Of a stretch of DNA of 11,765 nucleotides, positions 1-8,816 are shown one piece after another. The DNA comes from Aquincola sp. (GTDB lineage Bacteria > Pseudomonadota > Gammaproteobacteria > Burkholderiales > Burkholderiaceae_C). A program made the position numbers and the translations under genes. The DNA lies in NCBI GenBank assembly GCA_029884035.1, contig JAOUIM010000074.1, positions 1 through 11,765 of the forward strand, given 5' to 3'. A model generated the notes under the pieces. It made no database searches, had not been told where the DNA came from, and saw nothing but the letters and a program-made list of their open reading frames with translations. Numbering within the stretch: the first letter of the stretch is position 1; every line of letters starts with the position of its first letter.

Positions 1-293
1 CATGCCGCGACGCCGGGCCACAGCAGGCGCGAGTAGCGCTCCGTGAACGACGGGTCGCGCACGTCGAGCAGCATGATCGCGTAGACCATGAACACCATCA
101 CCGCGCCGACGTAGATCATGATCTGGAACACCGCGATCACGTGCACGCCGAGCAGGCCGTAGATGCCGCCCAGCGAGATCATCGTTGCGATCAGCGCGAG
201 TGCCACGCGCATCGGCTGGCGCAGCACGATCATCAGCACGCCACCGGTCACGGCCGCGGTGGCGAACGCAATGAGCAGCAGGTTCTCGATCAT
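1..293 (-). CDS. nuoJ: NADH-quinone oxidoreductase subunit J, 5' part only
   Basis: Membrane subunit of complex I, next to NuoH, NuoA and NuoK at the junction of the two arms. Only the first 97 codons are in the window; the 3' end is beyond the left edge. The translation starts MIENLLLIAF and shows three hydrophobic segments (about residues 3-22, 29-50 and 53-77). The third contains IYVGAVMVFMVYAIMLLD, which matches the conserved third helix of NuoJ, whose pi-bulge region takes part in coupling. The ATG overlaps the TGA stop of nuoI (ATGA), and AAAGG lies 6 bases upstream. The gene order nuoI-nuoJ is the usual one, so nuoK, L, M and N are expected to follow outside the window. Confidence 0.93.
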   Translation of the reverse strand, partial: MIENLLLIAFATAAVTGGVLMIVLRQPMRVALALIATMISLGGIYGLLGVHVIAVFQIMIYVGAVMVFMVYAIMLLDVRDPSFTERYSRLLWPGVAA

Positions 294-880
294 GCGGCGC
301 CTTTCGCGGCAGCCGCGGGCCGCGCAGAGTATGGTTTGGCGACGTCGCGCGCCGGTTGCCACGTCAGCAGTTCTTCCTTCTTGATCCACATCGCATGGCG
401 GTCGGGGCCGGGCAGGTTGGGCACGTCCTTGACCATGCGGATCGCGTCCTCGGGGCAGGCCTCGACGCACAAGCCGCAGAAGATGCAGCGCGAGTAGTCG
501 ATCTCGAAGCGCGCCGGGCTCTTGGGGTGCGTCGGATCGTTCGCGTCGTACGCTGCCTCGATCTCGATCACCTTGGCCGGGCAGACGGTGGCGCACATGT
601 TGCATGCCACGCACTGCGGGCTGCCGTCGGGGCGCTGCGTCAGCACATGCTTGCCGCGGTTGCCCTGCGCGTAATCGGGCCGCATCTCCTCGGGGTAGTA
701 GGCCGTGACCGCGCCCTTGCGGCCGGTGCACCAGCGCCACATGTTGCGCAGGAACACGCCGCCGGTGATCGACAGGCCGCGCACCACCTCGAGCAGGTAG
801 ACGTTCTCCCACGCGCCCATCGTGGGTTCGTTCCAGTAGATGCGCCGGCGGCCGCGCTCGACCTTGGACAGCTTGGTCAC
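290..880 (-). CDS. nuoI: NADH-quinone oxidoreductase subunit I (two [4Fe-4S] ferredoxin domain)
   Basis: Peripheral-arm subunit that passes electrons from NuoG to the terminal cluster in NuoB through clusters N6a and N6b. The 196-residue protein has two ferredoxin motifs: C90, C93, C96, C100 followed by Pro, and C132, C135, C138, C142 followed by Pro. The N-terminal 60 residues include an amphipathic stretch (about 27-50) of the kind that lies on the membrane. I place the start at a GTG that overlaps the nuoH stop (GTGA). It has a strong GGAGG 6 bases upstream, and the next in-frame Met (residue 21) is less well placed. The C-terminal tail, rich in Ala and Pro, is somewhat longer than in many NuoI proteins. 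The stop overlaps the nuoJ start. Confidence 0.95.
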   Translation of the reverse strand: MTKLSKVERGRRRIYWNEPTMGAWENVYLLEVVRGLSITGGVFLRNMWRWCTGRKGAVTAYYPEEMRPDYAQGNRGKHVLTQRPDGSPQCVACNMCATVCPAKVIEIEAAYDANDPTHPKSPARFEIDYSRCIFCGLCVEACPEDAIRMVKDVPNLPGPDRHAMWIKKEELLTWQPARDVAKPYSARPAAAAKGAA

Positions 881-2027
881 TGGAAGCCTCCGAGCGCCCA
901 CACCGCGACGGCGGTGACCACCAGGTTGGCCAGGCAGATCGGGAACAGGAACTTCCACGCGAAGCGCAGCAGCTGGTCGTAGCGGAAGCGCGGCAGGCTC
1001 CAGCGTACGAGGATCTGGAAGCTGCTCATGAACAGGACCTTCGCCAGGAAGGTCACGAGCTGCAGCACGACGACCGTGCCGTGGCTCAGCGCGATCACCG
1101 TGCCGCCGGGCAGCGCGAAGCCGCGGTCGTTCATGTACGGCAGGTTGTAGCCGCCGAGGAACAGGGTCGAGAAGATCGCCGCGATGACCGCGATCTCGAT
1201 GAACTCGGCGAACATGAACAGGCCCATCTTCATCGCCGAGTACTCGGTGAAGTAGCCGGCGATCAGCTCGCTCTCGGCCTCGGGCAGGTCGAACGGGATG
1301 CGCCGGTTCTCGGCCATCGCGGCAGTGACGAACAGCACCGCAGCGAACGGCTGCAGGAACACGCCCCAGGCAGGAAGGAATCCGAACAGGGTGCCCGACT
1401 GGTGATCGACGATCGCCGTCAGGTCCACCGTGCCGTAGATCAGGACCAGGCCCAGCACCGTCAGGCCCATCACCAGCTCGTAGGAGATCATCTGCGAGCC
1501 GGCACGCAGCGCGCCGAGCATCGAGAACTTGTTCGACGACGACCAGCCGGCGAGCATCGCGCCGATCACGGTCAGGCCGCCGAAGGCAAAGATGATCAGC
1601 AGGCCGGCATCGAGCCGCGCGATCTGCAACTGGTAGCTGCGCTCGCCGAACCACGCGGCCACCGCCGGCAGCCCCGAGAACAGCTCGGCTGGGTGCAGCG
1701 AGCCGCCGAAGGGGATGACGGCAAACACGAGGAGCACCGGCGCGAACACGACCCATGGCGCGATCGCGTAGGCGAACTTGTCGTAGCTGTCGGGCCGGAA
1801 GTCCTCCTTGAGCATCATCTTCAGCCCGTCGGCGATGCCGTGGAACAGGCCGATCCACACCAGCTTGATCTGCGTGTAGGGCAGGCGGATGTAGGCGCGG
1901 TTGGCGCCGATGCGGTCGCTCATGACCGCCGCCTGCTTGCGCTCGACCCATGTGAGGATGGTGCCGAAGGTCAGCAGCATGCCCAGCGCATAACCGATGT
2001 AGACCGCGTGGACGACCAGGTCCTGCA

Positions 2028-2031
<4 letters not shown>
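877..2031 (-). CDS. nuoH: NADH-quinone oxidoreductase subunit H (quinone-channel membrane subunit)
   Basis: Membrane subunit that forms the quinone channel with NuoB and NuoD and links it to the proton-pumping arm. The 384-residue protein carries the family signatures WVERKQAAVMSDRIGANRA near residues 28-46 and ENRRIPFDLPEAESELIAGY in the middle, followed by TEYSAMKMGLFMFAEF and the C-terminal RFRYDQLLRFAWKFLFP. Several hydrophobic helices are evident. It is longer than most NuoH (about 320-365 residues). The extra length seems to be in loops between helices, for example around GGSLHPAELFSGL and around the NDRGFALPGG stretch. Two adjacent ATGs begin the gene; the first overlaps the nuoG stop (ATGA) and has GGGAGG 10 bases upstream. 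The end overlaps the nuoI start. Confidence 0.96.
887..891 (-). promoter_or_regulatory. Shine-Dalgarno fixing the GTG start of nuoI
   Basis: The minus strand reads GGAGG, then 6 bases, then GTGACC. This near-perfect ribosome-binding site lies inside the last codons of nuoH and supports the non-ATG start of nuoI at 880. Confidence 0.7.
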
Positions 2032-3460
<1,429 letters not shown>

Positions 3461-3479
<19 letters not shown>

Positions 3480-4768
3480 TCCAGCTTCCCTTCGCACAGC
3501 GACCGGCCGGTGGTGATCCAGTGCTCGAACTCGTGGCGGTACTTGGCGAGGATCCCGATCACGGCGTAGCCCGCCGCGTCGCCCATGCCGCAGATCGTGT
3601 TGCCGTCCTGCAGCTTGGAGATGTGGATCATCTGGTCCAGGTCCTCGACGCGGCCCATGCCCATGACGATGCGATCGATGATGCGGTGCAGCCAGCCCAT
3701 GCCCTCGCGGCAGGGCGTGCACTGGCCGCACGACTCGTGGTGATAGAAACGCAGCATCACCTGCAGCAGCCTGACCATGCAGGTGCCCTCGGCGATCGCG
3801 ATCATCCCGCCCGAGCCCATCGACGAGCCGGCCGGCTCGACTTCGGTCGGATCGAGGTTCAGGGTCTCGACCTCCGCGGCGGTAAGCACCTTGGTCGAGA
3901 TGCCGCCCGGGATCACGCACTTCAACGCGGCGCCGCCGAGCATGCCGCCGGCGTCCTCGTAGATCAGGCGCTTCCACGGGTAGCCGATCTCGATCTCGTA
4001 GACACCGGGTTTGGCAACGTGGCCCGAGATCGAGATCAGCCGTGTCCCGGGTGCCTTGGGCGAACCGATCGCCTTGAACGCGGCCGACCCGTTGTTCACG
4101 ATCCATGCGATGTTGGACAGCGTCTCGACGTTGTTGATCACCGTCGGCTTCTGGTACAGGCCCTTGACGGTCAACCGCGGCGGGCGGTTGCGCGGGTAGC
4201 CGCGCTTGCCCTCGATCGAGGTGATCAGTGCCGAGGCCTCGCCGCAGACGTAGGAGCCGGCACCGCGGTAGATGATGATGTCGCAGGAAAAGCCGGTGCC
4301 CAGGATGTTCTCGCCGACAAGCCCCGCGTCGTAGGCCTCGTCGAGCGCGGCCTGTAGGCGCCGGTACGGGCCGGAGAATTCGCCGCGCATGTAGACGAAC
4401 GCGTGCCGCACCTGCAGCGCGTAGGCTGCGATCAGCATCGACTCGATCAGCTGGTGCGGAGAGTTCTCGAGGATCCAGCGGTCCTTGAAGGTACCGGGTT
4501 CGCCCTCGTCGGCGTTGGCGCACAGGAAGTGCGTCTGGCCGTCGTCGAGCTGGATCACCGACCATTTGCGCCCGGCCGAGAAAGCCGCGCCGCCGCGGCC
4601 CTGCAGGCCCGAGGCAGTGACTTCCTTGCCGATCTCTGCCGGCGTCATCGTCTTCAGTGCCTTGTCGAGGGCACTGTACTGGCCGCGTGCCCTCGCCTCG
4701 GCGAGCAGGTGCGAGGTCGCGGTGACCGGGAAGGTCATCAGGATGCGGGCGTCGCGGTTGGGCGTCAT
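3461..4768 (-). CDS. nuoF: NADH-quinone oxidoreductase subunit F (FMN and nucleotide binding)
   Basis: Subunit that binds FMN and takes hydride from the pyridine nucleotide. The 435-residue protein has the FMN loop in the variant form GRGGAAFSAG (57-66; usual form GRGGAGFPTG), NADEGEPGTFKDR (85-97), the CGE motif at 175-177, KPTVINNVETL (207-217), and the N3 cluster ligands C347, C350, C353 and C393. Compared with the Thermus Nqo1 residues I recall (constant offset of 7), F70 and E97 are kept (F63, E90), but F78 is V71, E185 is A178 and F205 is R198. The nucleotide pocket is therefore altered and cofactor preference is uncertain. The gap to nuoE is 12 bases, and the start region contains a tandem ATGACGCC. 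The last 19 bases overlap nuoG. Confidence 0.95.
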
Positions 4769-4780
4769 GGCGTCATCCGG

Positions 4781-5260
4781 TCAGCCCAGCCTGCCGAGAA
4801 GCTCGTCGGCCTTCTCGGGACTCATGTTCTCGTGGTACTCGTCGTTGACCACCATCACCGGCGCGGTACCGCACGATCCCAGGCATTCGCAGGTCTTGAG
4901 CGTGAATCGCCCGTCGGCAGTGGTCCCGCCGATGGCCACGCCGAGCTTGTCGTGCAGGTGCCGGATGAGACGTTCGGCGCCGCGCATCGAGCAGCTCACG
5001 TTGCGACAGACTTCGAGATGGAAGCGCCCGACCGGCTCGCGGCGGAACTGTGTGTAGAAGCTCAGCACCTCCTCGACCTGGATCCGCGGCACGCCCAGGT
5101 AGGCGGTGAGCGCGTCGATGTCCTCCTCCGCCACGTATCCGCGCTCTTCCTGGATGCGCCGCAGGCAGGGCAGCGTCAGCGAGGAATCGAACCCGGCCGG
5201 GAAGCGCGCGCGCAGCCGGTCGAACTCGCCGACGAGCGACGTGAACAACGCATTGCTCAT
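4781..5260 (-). CDS. nuoE: NADH-quinone oxidoreductase subunit E (thioredoxin-like [2Fe-2S])
   Basis: Small subunit of the NADH-oxidising module carrying cluster N1a close to FMN. The 159-residue protein has an N-terminal helical part (about 1-75, with SLTLPCLRRIQEERGYV) and a C-terminal thioredoxin-like ferredoxin fold with C85-x4-C90 and C126-x3-C130 in the sequence CECLGSC. This is the full ligand set of the family, at the usual length. The ATG overlaps the nuoD stop (ATGA), with GGGGAG about 8 bases upstream. The gene is followed after 12 bases by nuoF, so E, F and G form the expected input-module block. Confidence 0.95.
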   Translation of the reverse strand: MSNALFTSLVGEFDRLRARFPAGFDSSLTLPCLRRIQEERGYVAEEDIDALTAYLGVPRIQVEEVLSFYTQFRREPVGRFHLEVCRNVSCSMRGAERLIRHLHDKLGVAIGGTTADGRFTLKTCECLGSCGTAPVMVVNDEYHENMSPEKADELLGRLG

Positions 5261-6477
5261 CGATCGCACTCCCCGCCGATCATGTTGACCGAGCCGAAGG
5301 TGGGCACCACATCGGCGAGCTGCCCGCCTTCGAGCATCAGGTGCGTGACGCCCATGTGGATGAAGCTGGGCGCCCGGCAGTGCACGCGGTACGGCTGGCC
5401 CTCGCCGGTGGACACGATGAAGAAGCCGAGCTCGCCGTTGGCGCCTTCCTGCGAGTAGTAGGTCTCGCCGGCCGGGACGCGCGGGCCATCGATGATCAGC
5501 TTGAAGTGGCTGATCAGCGACTCGATCTCGTTGTAGACGAGCTGCTTGTCGGGCAGCGCGCAACGCGGGTCGTCGGTCATCACCGGCCCGGCGGGCAGCA
5601 GGTCCACGCACTGGCGGATCATGTAGACCGACTCGTCCATCTCGCGCATGCGCACGACGTAACGGTCGTAGTTGTCGCCCAGGATGCCGGTGGGCACCTC
5701 GAAGTCGAGGTCGGCGTAGGCCAGGTAGGGCGTGTCCTTGCGGATGTCGCGCGCCAGCCCCGTGGAGCGCAGCATCGGCCCGGTGACGCCGTAGCTCAGC
5801 GCCTGGGCCTGCGTGAGCACCCCCACTCGCCGCATGCGGTCGACGAAGATGCGGTTGCGGTCCATCAGGCCGTGGATGCGGTCGATGAACTTCTCGTACT
5901 CGGCGAGCACCTCGTCCAGCCGCTTGAGCCAGCCCTCGGGCAGGTCGCGCGCGACGCCACCAATGCGGCCATAGCTGTAGGTCACGCGCGCGCCGGTCAC
6001 GTCGGCCAGATGCTCGTAGATGTAGTCGCGCAGCGTCATCAGGTAGAGGAACGCGGTCATCGCGCCCAGCTCCATCAGCCCGGCGGCCACGCAGGTGATG
6101 TGGTCGGCGATGCGCGAGTACTCGCTCAACAACGTGCGCAGCATGCGCGCGCGCGGCGTGATCTCGATGCCCATCATCTGCTCGACCGCGCCGCAGTAGG
6201 CGAAGTCGTTGATCAGTGCCGAGCAGTAGTTCAGGCGGTCGACATAGGGGATCAGGTTGTGCCAGGTGTGCGACTCGCACTCCTTCTCGAAGCCGCGGTG
6301 CAGGTAGCCGCAGTGCACGTCGGCGCGCAGCACGCGCTCGCCATCGAGCTCGGTGATGATCTGCACCGTGCCGTGGGTGGCCGGGTGCGACGGCCCGATG
6401 TTGACGATGACACGGCCGTCCTGCTCGGCAGTGGGCGCGAAGGCCGCGCGCACGGGGTTGGGGATCTTCATGTCCAT
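5257..6477 (-). CDS. nuoD: NADH-quinone oxidoreductase subunit D (quinone-site subunit)
   Basis: This subunit is related to the large subunit of NiFe hydrogenases and forms the quinone-reducing cavity with NuoB. The 406-residue protein has IGPSHPATHGTVQ (27-39), CGYLHRGFEK (56-65), DRLNYCSALIND (80-91) and ARVTYSYGRIGGV. Aligned with Thermus Nqo4 at a constant offset of 3, the quinone-site residues H38 and Y87 are kept as H35 and Y84, but D139 is replaced by E136 (codon GAG at 6070-6072). The N-terminal motif ADVHCGYLHRGFEKE is unlike the usual ADPHIGLLHRGTEK form, so this belongs to a divergent complex I lineage. The start at 6477 follows nuoC by 9 bases and has only a weak ribosome-binding site; an ATG two codons later (MKIPNP) is possible. 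The stop overlaps nuoE. Confidence 0.95.
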   Translation of the reverse strand: MDMKIPNPVRAAFAPTAEQDGRVIVNIGPSHPATHGTVQIITELDGERVLRADVHCGYLHRGFEKECESHTWHNLIPYVDRLNYCSALINDFAYCGAVEQMMGIEITPRARMLRTLLSEYSRIADHITCVAAGLMELGAMTAFLYLMTLRDYIYEHLADVTGARVTYSYGRIGGVARDLPEGWLKRLDEVLAEYEKFIDRIHGLMDRNRIFVDRMRRVGVLTQAQALSYGVTGPMLRSTGLARDIRKDTPYLAYADLDFEVPTGILGDNYDRYVVRMREMDESVYMIRQCVDLLPAGPVMTDDPRCALPDKQLVYNEIESLISHFKLIIDGPRVPAGETYYSQEGANGELGFFIVSTGEGQPYRVHCRAPSFIHMGVTHLMLEGGQLADVVPTFGSVNMIGGECDR

Positions 6478-6486
6478 GGCGCTTGG

Positions 6487-6954
6487 CTAGCCCTGCCCCT
6501 CGGCGTCGCGATACTGGACGAGCGGCTGCTCGTGGTGCTTGTCGTAGTCCTTGCGCAGCGGATGGCCGACGAACCCTTCGTACAGCAGGATCGGCCGCAG
6601 GTCGGCGTTGCCGCGGAAGGCGATCCCCAGCATTTCATGGCACTCGCGTTCCATGAAGGCGGCCGATCCGTACAGCGGCGTCAGGCTGTCGACCACCGGC
6701 GCGGCCTCCTCGACGCGCGTCTTGATGCGCACGCGCGTGCAGTCGGTGCTGCGGAAGAAGTGCCACACGACCTCGAAGCGCGGCGCCTGGCCCATCCAGT
6801 CGACCGCCGTCACGTCGAGCAGCATGTCGTAGCCGTGGACGTCGCGCAGCTCGCGCGCGGCATCGAGCACCTGCGCCGGCGCGAACTGCACGACCGGCAT
6901 GCCGTGCGACAGCGTCGCCTCGACGCCGAGCAGCGACGTGATGCGCTCGGCCAT
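6487..6954 (-). CDS. nuoC: NADH-quinone oxidoreductase subunit C (30 kDa subunit)
   Basis: Cofactor-free structural subunit of the peripheral arm that packs against NuoD. The 155-residue protein has the family core: DVTAVDW near residue 48, VRIKTRVEEAAPVVDSLTPLY, then the signature ERECHEMLGIAFRGNADLRPILL and HPLRKDYD near the end. It is on the short side (many proteobacterial NuoC are about 180-220 residues) because the C-terminal extension after RKDYD is brief. NuoC and NuoD are separate here, not fused as in E. coli. The ATG is 1 base after the nuoB stop, with GGGGA 9 bases upstream. The stop is TAG, and nuoD follows after 9 bases. Confidence 0.94.
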   Translation of the reverse strand: MAERITSLLGVEATLSHGMPVVQFAPAQVLDAARELRDVHGYDMLLDVTAVDWMGQAPRFEVVWHFFRSTDCTRVRIKTRVEEAAPVVDSLTPLYGSAAFMERECHEMLGIAFRGNADLRPILLYEGFVGHPLRKDYDKHHEQPLVQYRDAEGQG

Positions 6955-6955
6955 C

Positions 6956-7489
6956 TCAGAAGTCCCCTTTCAGGATCACGTGGTGCTGCTTCGCGATCTT
7001 GTCCTGCAGCTGCATGATGCCGTCGATCACCATCTCGGGGCGCGGCGGGCAGCCGGGAATGTAGACGTCCACCGGGATGATCTTGTCGATGCCCTGCACC
7101 ACCGCGTAGTTGTCGTAGAAACCGCCGCTGGTGGCGCACACGCCGAACGCCATCGCCCACTTGGGCTCGCACATCTGCTCCCAGATGCGCTGCAGCACCG
7201 GCGCCTGCTTGTGCGTGATCGTGCCCACCACCATCATCAAGTCGCTCTGCCGCGGTGTAAAGCGCGGCAGAGCGGCACCGAAGCGGTCGGTGTCGTAGAG
7301 CGTGGAGCTCACCGACATGAACTCCATGCCGCAGCAAGCGGTGACGAACGGGTAGGGGAAGATCGAGAACTTGCGCGCCCAGCCGACGATTTCGTCCTTC
7401 TTAGTCGTGAAGACGTCGAAGGTGGGCACCTTGGCCACGGGGGTGCCGGCCGGCACGATCGGGATGGTCGTCTTCGCGGCGGTGCTCAT
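6956..7489 (-). CDS. nuoB: NADH-quinone oxidoreductase subunit B (terminal cluster N2)
   Basis: Subunit that holds the terminal [4Fe-4S] cluster N2, which gives electrons to quinone. The 177-residue protein has the tandem cysteines C52-C53 in TACCGMEFM, then C118 in GVCATSGGF and C147 in IPGCPPRPE, a complete N2 ligand set. The first 25 residues are low in complexity and variable, as is common. The pattern ARKFSIFPYPFVTACCGME differs from the LACCAVEMM form of the ordinary betaproteobacterial NuoB, in line with the divergence of NuoD. The gene lies 37 bases after nuoA, the whole gap being filled by a short copy of the GC-rich repeat. GGGGA lies 5 bases before the ATG. Confidence 0.96.
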   Translation of the reverse strand: MSTAAKTTIPIVPAGTPVAKVPTFDVFTTKKDEIVGWARKFSIFPYPFVTACCGMEFMSVSSTLYDTDRFGAALPRFTPRQSDLMMVVGTITHKQAPVLQRIWEQMCEPKWAMAFGVCATSGGFYDNYAVVQGIDKIIPVDVYIPGCPPRPEMVIDGIMQLQDKIAKQHHVILKGDF

Positions 7490-7494
7490 GAGAT

Positions 7495-7529
7495 CCCCAA
7501 GGCCCTTCGGGACGGCCGTGCCGCGCTCA
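7495..7529 (-). repeat. Shortened intercistronic repeat between nuoA and nuoB
   Basis: This 35-base element resembles the frdA-frdB repeats but lacks their central part with the C6/G5 hairpin. On the minus strand it begins with the nuoA stop as TGAGCGCGGCACGGCCG, continues CCGAAGG, and ends CTTGGGG just before the nuoB ATG. Its first 26 bases differ from the long copies at about four positions. As in the long copies, the leading TGA is the stop codon of the gene before it, and the end provides the G-rich ribosome-binding site for the gene after it. Confidence 0.7.
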
Positions 7530-7892
7530 TTCGGTGACCCCTTCGATCAGCCGGCTCTTCCACACGTAGGCCAGCATCAGGACCAGCAGGAAGACGAAGA
7601 AGCCGAAGGTGAACAGCAGCCACCCGGTGAGCGGCTGCGCGCCCAGGGCCCAGATGAAGAGGAACACGGTCTCCAGGTCGAACAGGATGAAGACGATCGC
7701 CACTGCGTAGTACTTGATCGGTACCGCCTTGACGTTCAGCGGGTCGACCGGCGTCGCGCCGCACTCGAAGGGCTCGAGCTTGCTGCCGCGAGGCTTGGGT
7801 TGCGGGCCCAGCACCGCGTTCATCGCCAGCGTGATGCCGATGAAACCGAGGATGGCCGCGAACCACAGGCCGAAGGTCACGTACGCAGTCAT
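7527..7892 (-). CDS. nuoA: NADH-quinone oxidoreductase subunit A
   Basis: Small membrane subunit of complex I next to NuoH and NuoJ. The 121-residue protein has three hydrophobic segments (about 4-26, 62-82 and 89-110). The conserved loop between the first two contains KLEPFECGATPVD followed by VPIKYYAVAIVFILFDLETVFLFIWA, a clear family signature with the loop cysteine and the DLE acidic pair. The ATG overlaps the frdB stop by four bases (ATGA), with AGGGG 5-6 bases upstream, so translation of complex I is directly coupled to that of fumarate reductase. The TGA stop is the first triplet of the repeat at 7495-7529. Confidence 0.96.
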   Translation of the reverse strand: MTAYVTFGLWFAAILGFIGITLAMNAVLGPQPKPRGSKLEPFECGATPVDPLNVKAVPIKYYAVAIVFILFDLETVFLFIWALGAQPLTGWLLFTFGFFVFLLVLMLAYVWKSRLIEGVTE

Positions 7893-8668
7893 CGCAACCC
7901 CTGCTTGACCATGGCTCGCCGAAGGAACGCGATCTGCGTGGCCAGCGGCAGCTCCTTCGGGCACACGTCGTGGCAGGCCAGCAGCGACATGCAGCCGAAC
8001 ACGCCGTCGTCGTCGCCGACGATGTCGTACCAGTCGGCGTCGTTGCGTGCATCGCGCGGGTCGAGCCGGAAGCGCGCGATGCGGTTCATGCCGACAGCGC
8101 CGACGAAGTCCTCGCGCATGCGCGCGGTCCCGCAGGCGGCCACGCAGCAGCCGCACTCGATGCAGCGGTCGAGCTCGTAGATCCTGTCGGCGAGCTCCGG
8201 GTCCATCGTCGCCTCGATGCGGCCGATGTCGAGCGTGCCGTCGCGCATGTGCAGCCAGCCTTCGAGGCGCTCGCTCATCGAACGCATCCACTTTCCGGTG
8301 TTGACCGACAGGTCACCGATCAATTCGAAGAAGGGCAACGGCGCCAGCGTGATCGTGCGGCCGTGGTTCTTGGTCAGCGTGCGGCAGGCCAGCGTGGGCT
8401 TGCCGTCGATCACCATCGCGCAGCTGCCGCAGATGCCGGCGCGGCAGACGAAGTCGAACTGCAGCGACGGGTCTTGCTTCTCGCGGATCTCGGTCAGCGC
8501 GATGAACAGCGTCATGCCGTCGGCTTCCTCGATTTCGTAGCTCTGCCAGTGCGGCGTGCTGGCCGGATCGCGCGGGTTGTGGCGCAGGACCTTGATCTGG
8601 AGCCTGCGGCCGGCGCCCGACGGTGCAGCGCCGTTGCGAGGCACGACCTTGACGGGCGATTCGGTCAT
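7889..8668 (-). CDS. frdB: Fumarate reductase iron-sulfur subunit
   Basis: Electron-transfer subunit of quinol:fumarate reductase, linking the haem subunit to the flavin of FrdA. The 259-residue protein has the [2Fe-2S] ligands C75, C80, C83 and C95 (CRAGICGSC), the [4Fe-4S] ligands C169, C172, C175 and C236, and the [3Fe-4S] ligands C179, C226 and C232 (FGCMSLLACHDVCPK). The stretches LIGDLSVNTGKW and CIECGCCVAACGT, and MREDFVGAVGMNR, resemble the Wolinella FrdB as I remember it more than the E. coli FrdB or SdhB. The N-terminal 20 residues, rich in Pro and Ala, are an extension over the Wolinella length (about 239). GGGGG lies before the ATG, at the edge of the upstream repeat. A succinate dehydrogenase acting in the oxidative direction cannot be excluded from sequence alone. 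Confidence 0.95.
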   Translation of the reverse strand: MTESPVKVVPRNGAAPSGAGRRLQIKVLRHNPRDPASTPHWQSYEIEEADGMTLFIALTEIREKQDPSLQFDFVCRAGICGSCAMVIDGKPTLACRTLTKNHGRTITLAPLPFFELIGDLSVNTGKWMRSMSERLEGWLHMRDGTLDIGRIEATMDPELADRIYELDRCIECGCCVAACGTARMREDFVGAVGMNRIARFRLDPRDARNDADWYDIVGDDDGVFGCMSLLACHDVCPKELPLATQIAFLRRAMVKQGLR

Positions 8669-8675
8669 GTGGCCC

Positions 8676-8741
8676 CCAAGACCCTGCGGGTCGTCCCCCC
8701 GAGGGGGAGTAAGCGCCTTCGGAGCGGCCGTGCGGCGCTCA
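8676..8741 (-). repeat. GC-rich intercistronic repeat, copy next to frdB
   Basis: This 66-base element is nearly identical to the copy at 8751-8816 (two differences). It contains a hairpin with arms TCCCCC/GGGGGA around a 3-base loop, and outer arms AGCGCC/GGCGCT around 16 bases. On the minus strand it runs from TGAGCGCC to GTCTTGG, with the G-rich end just before the frdB start. There is no T-run after the stem, so it is not a standard intrinsic terminator. It could stabilise, process or slow the mRNA between frdA and frdB. Confidence 0.88.
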
Positions 8742-8750
8742 ATGGGCCCT

Positions 8751-8816
8751 CCAAGACACTGCGGGTCGTCCCCCCGAGGGGGAGCAAGCGCCTTCGGAGC
8801 GGCCGTGCGGCGCTCA
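8751..8816 (-). repeat. GC-rich intercistronic repeat, copy next to frdA
   Basis: Second copy of the 66-base element, separated from the first by 9 bases, giving a 75-base period. Its leading TGA on the minus strand is the stop codon of frdA, and its far end reads CTTGGAGGGCCCATTGAG, where GGAGG looks like a left-over ribosome-binding site that now leads into the next copy. With the other copy it fills nearly all of the 145-base gap between frdA and frdB, which holds no gene. Confidence 0.88.

Noticed and set aside
5341..7017. 558-codon plus-strand open frame opposite nuoB-nuoD
   Set aside because: Antisense to three well-conserved genes, with low-complexity composition and no recognisable motif.
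8676..8816. Repeats as a transcription terminator or CRISPR array
   Set aside because: The hairpins have no following T-run, there are only two copies with a 9-base spacer, and no cas genes are present.
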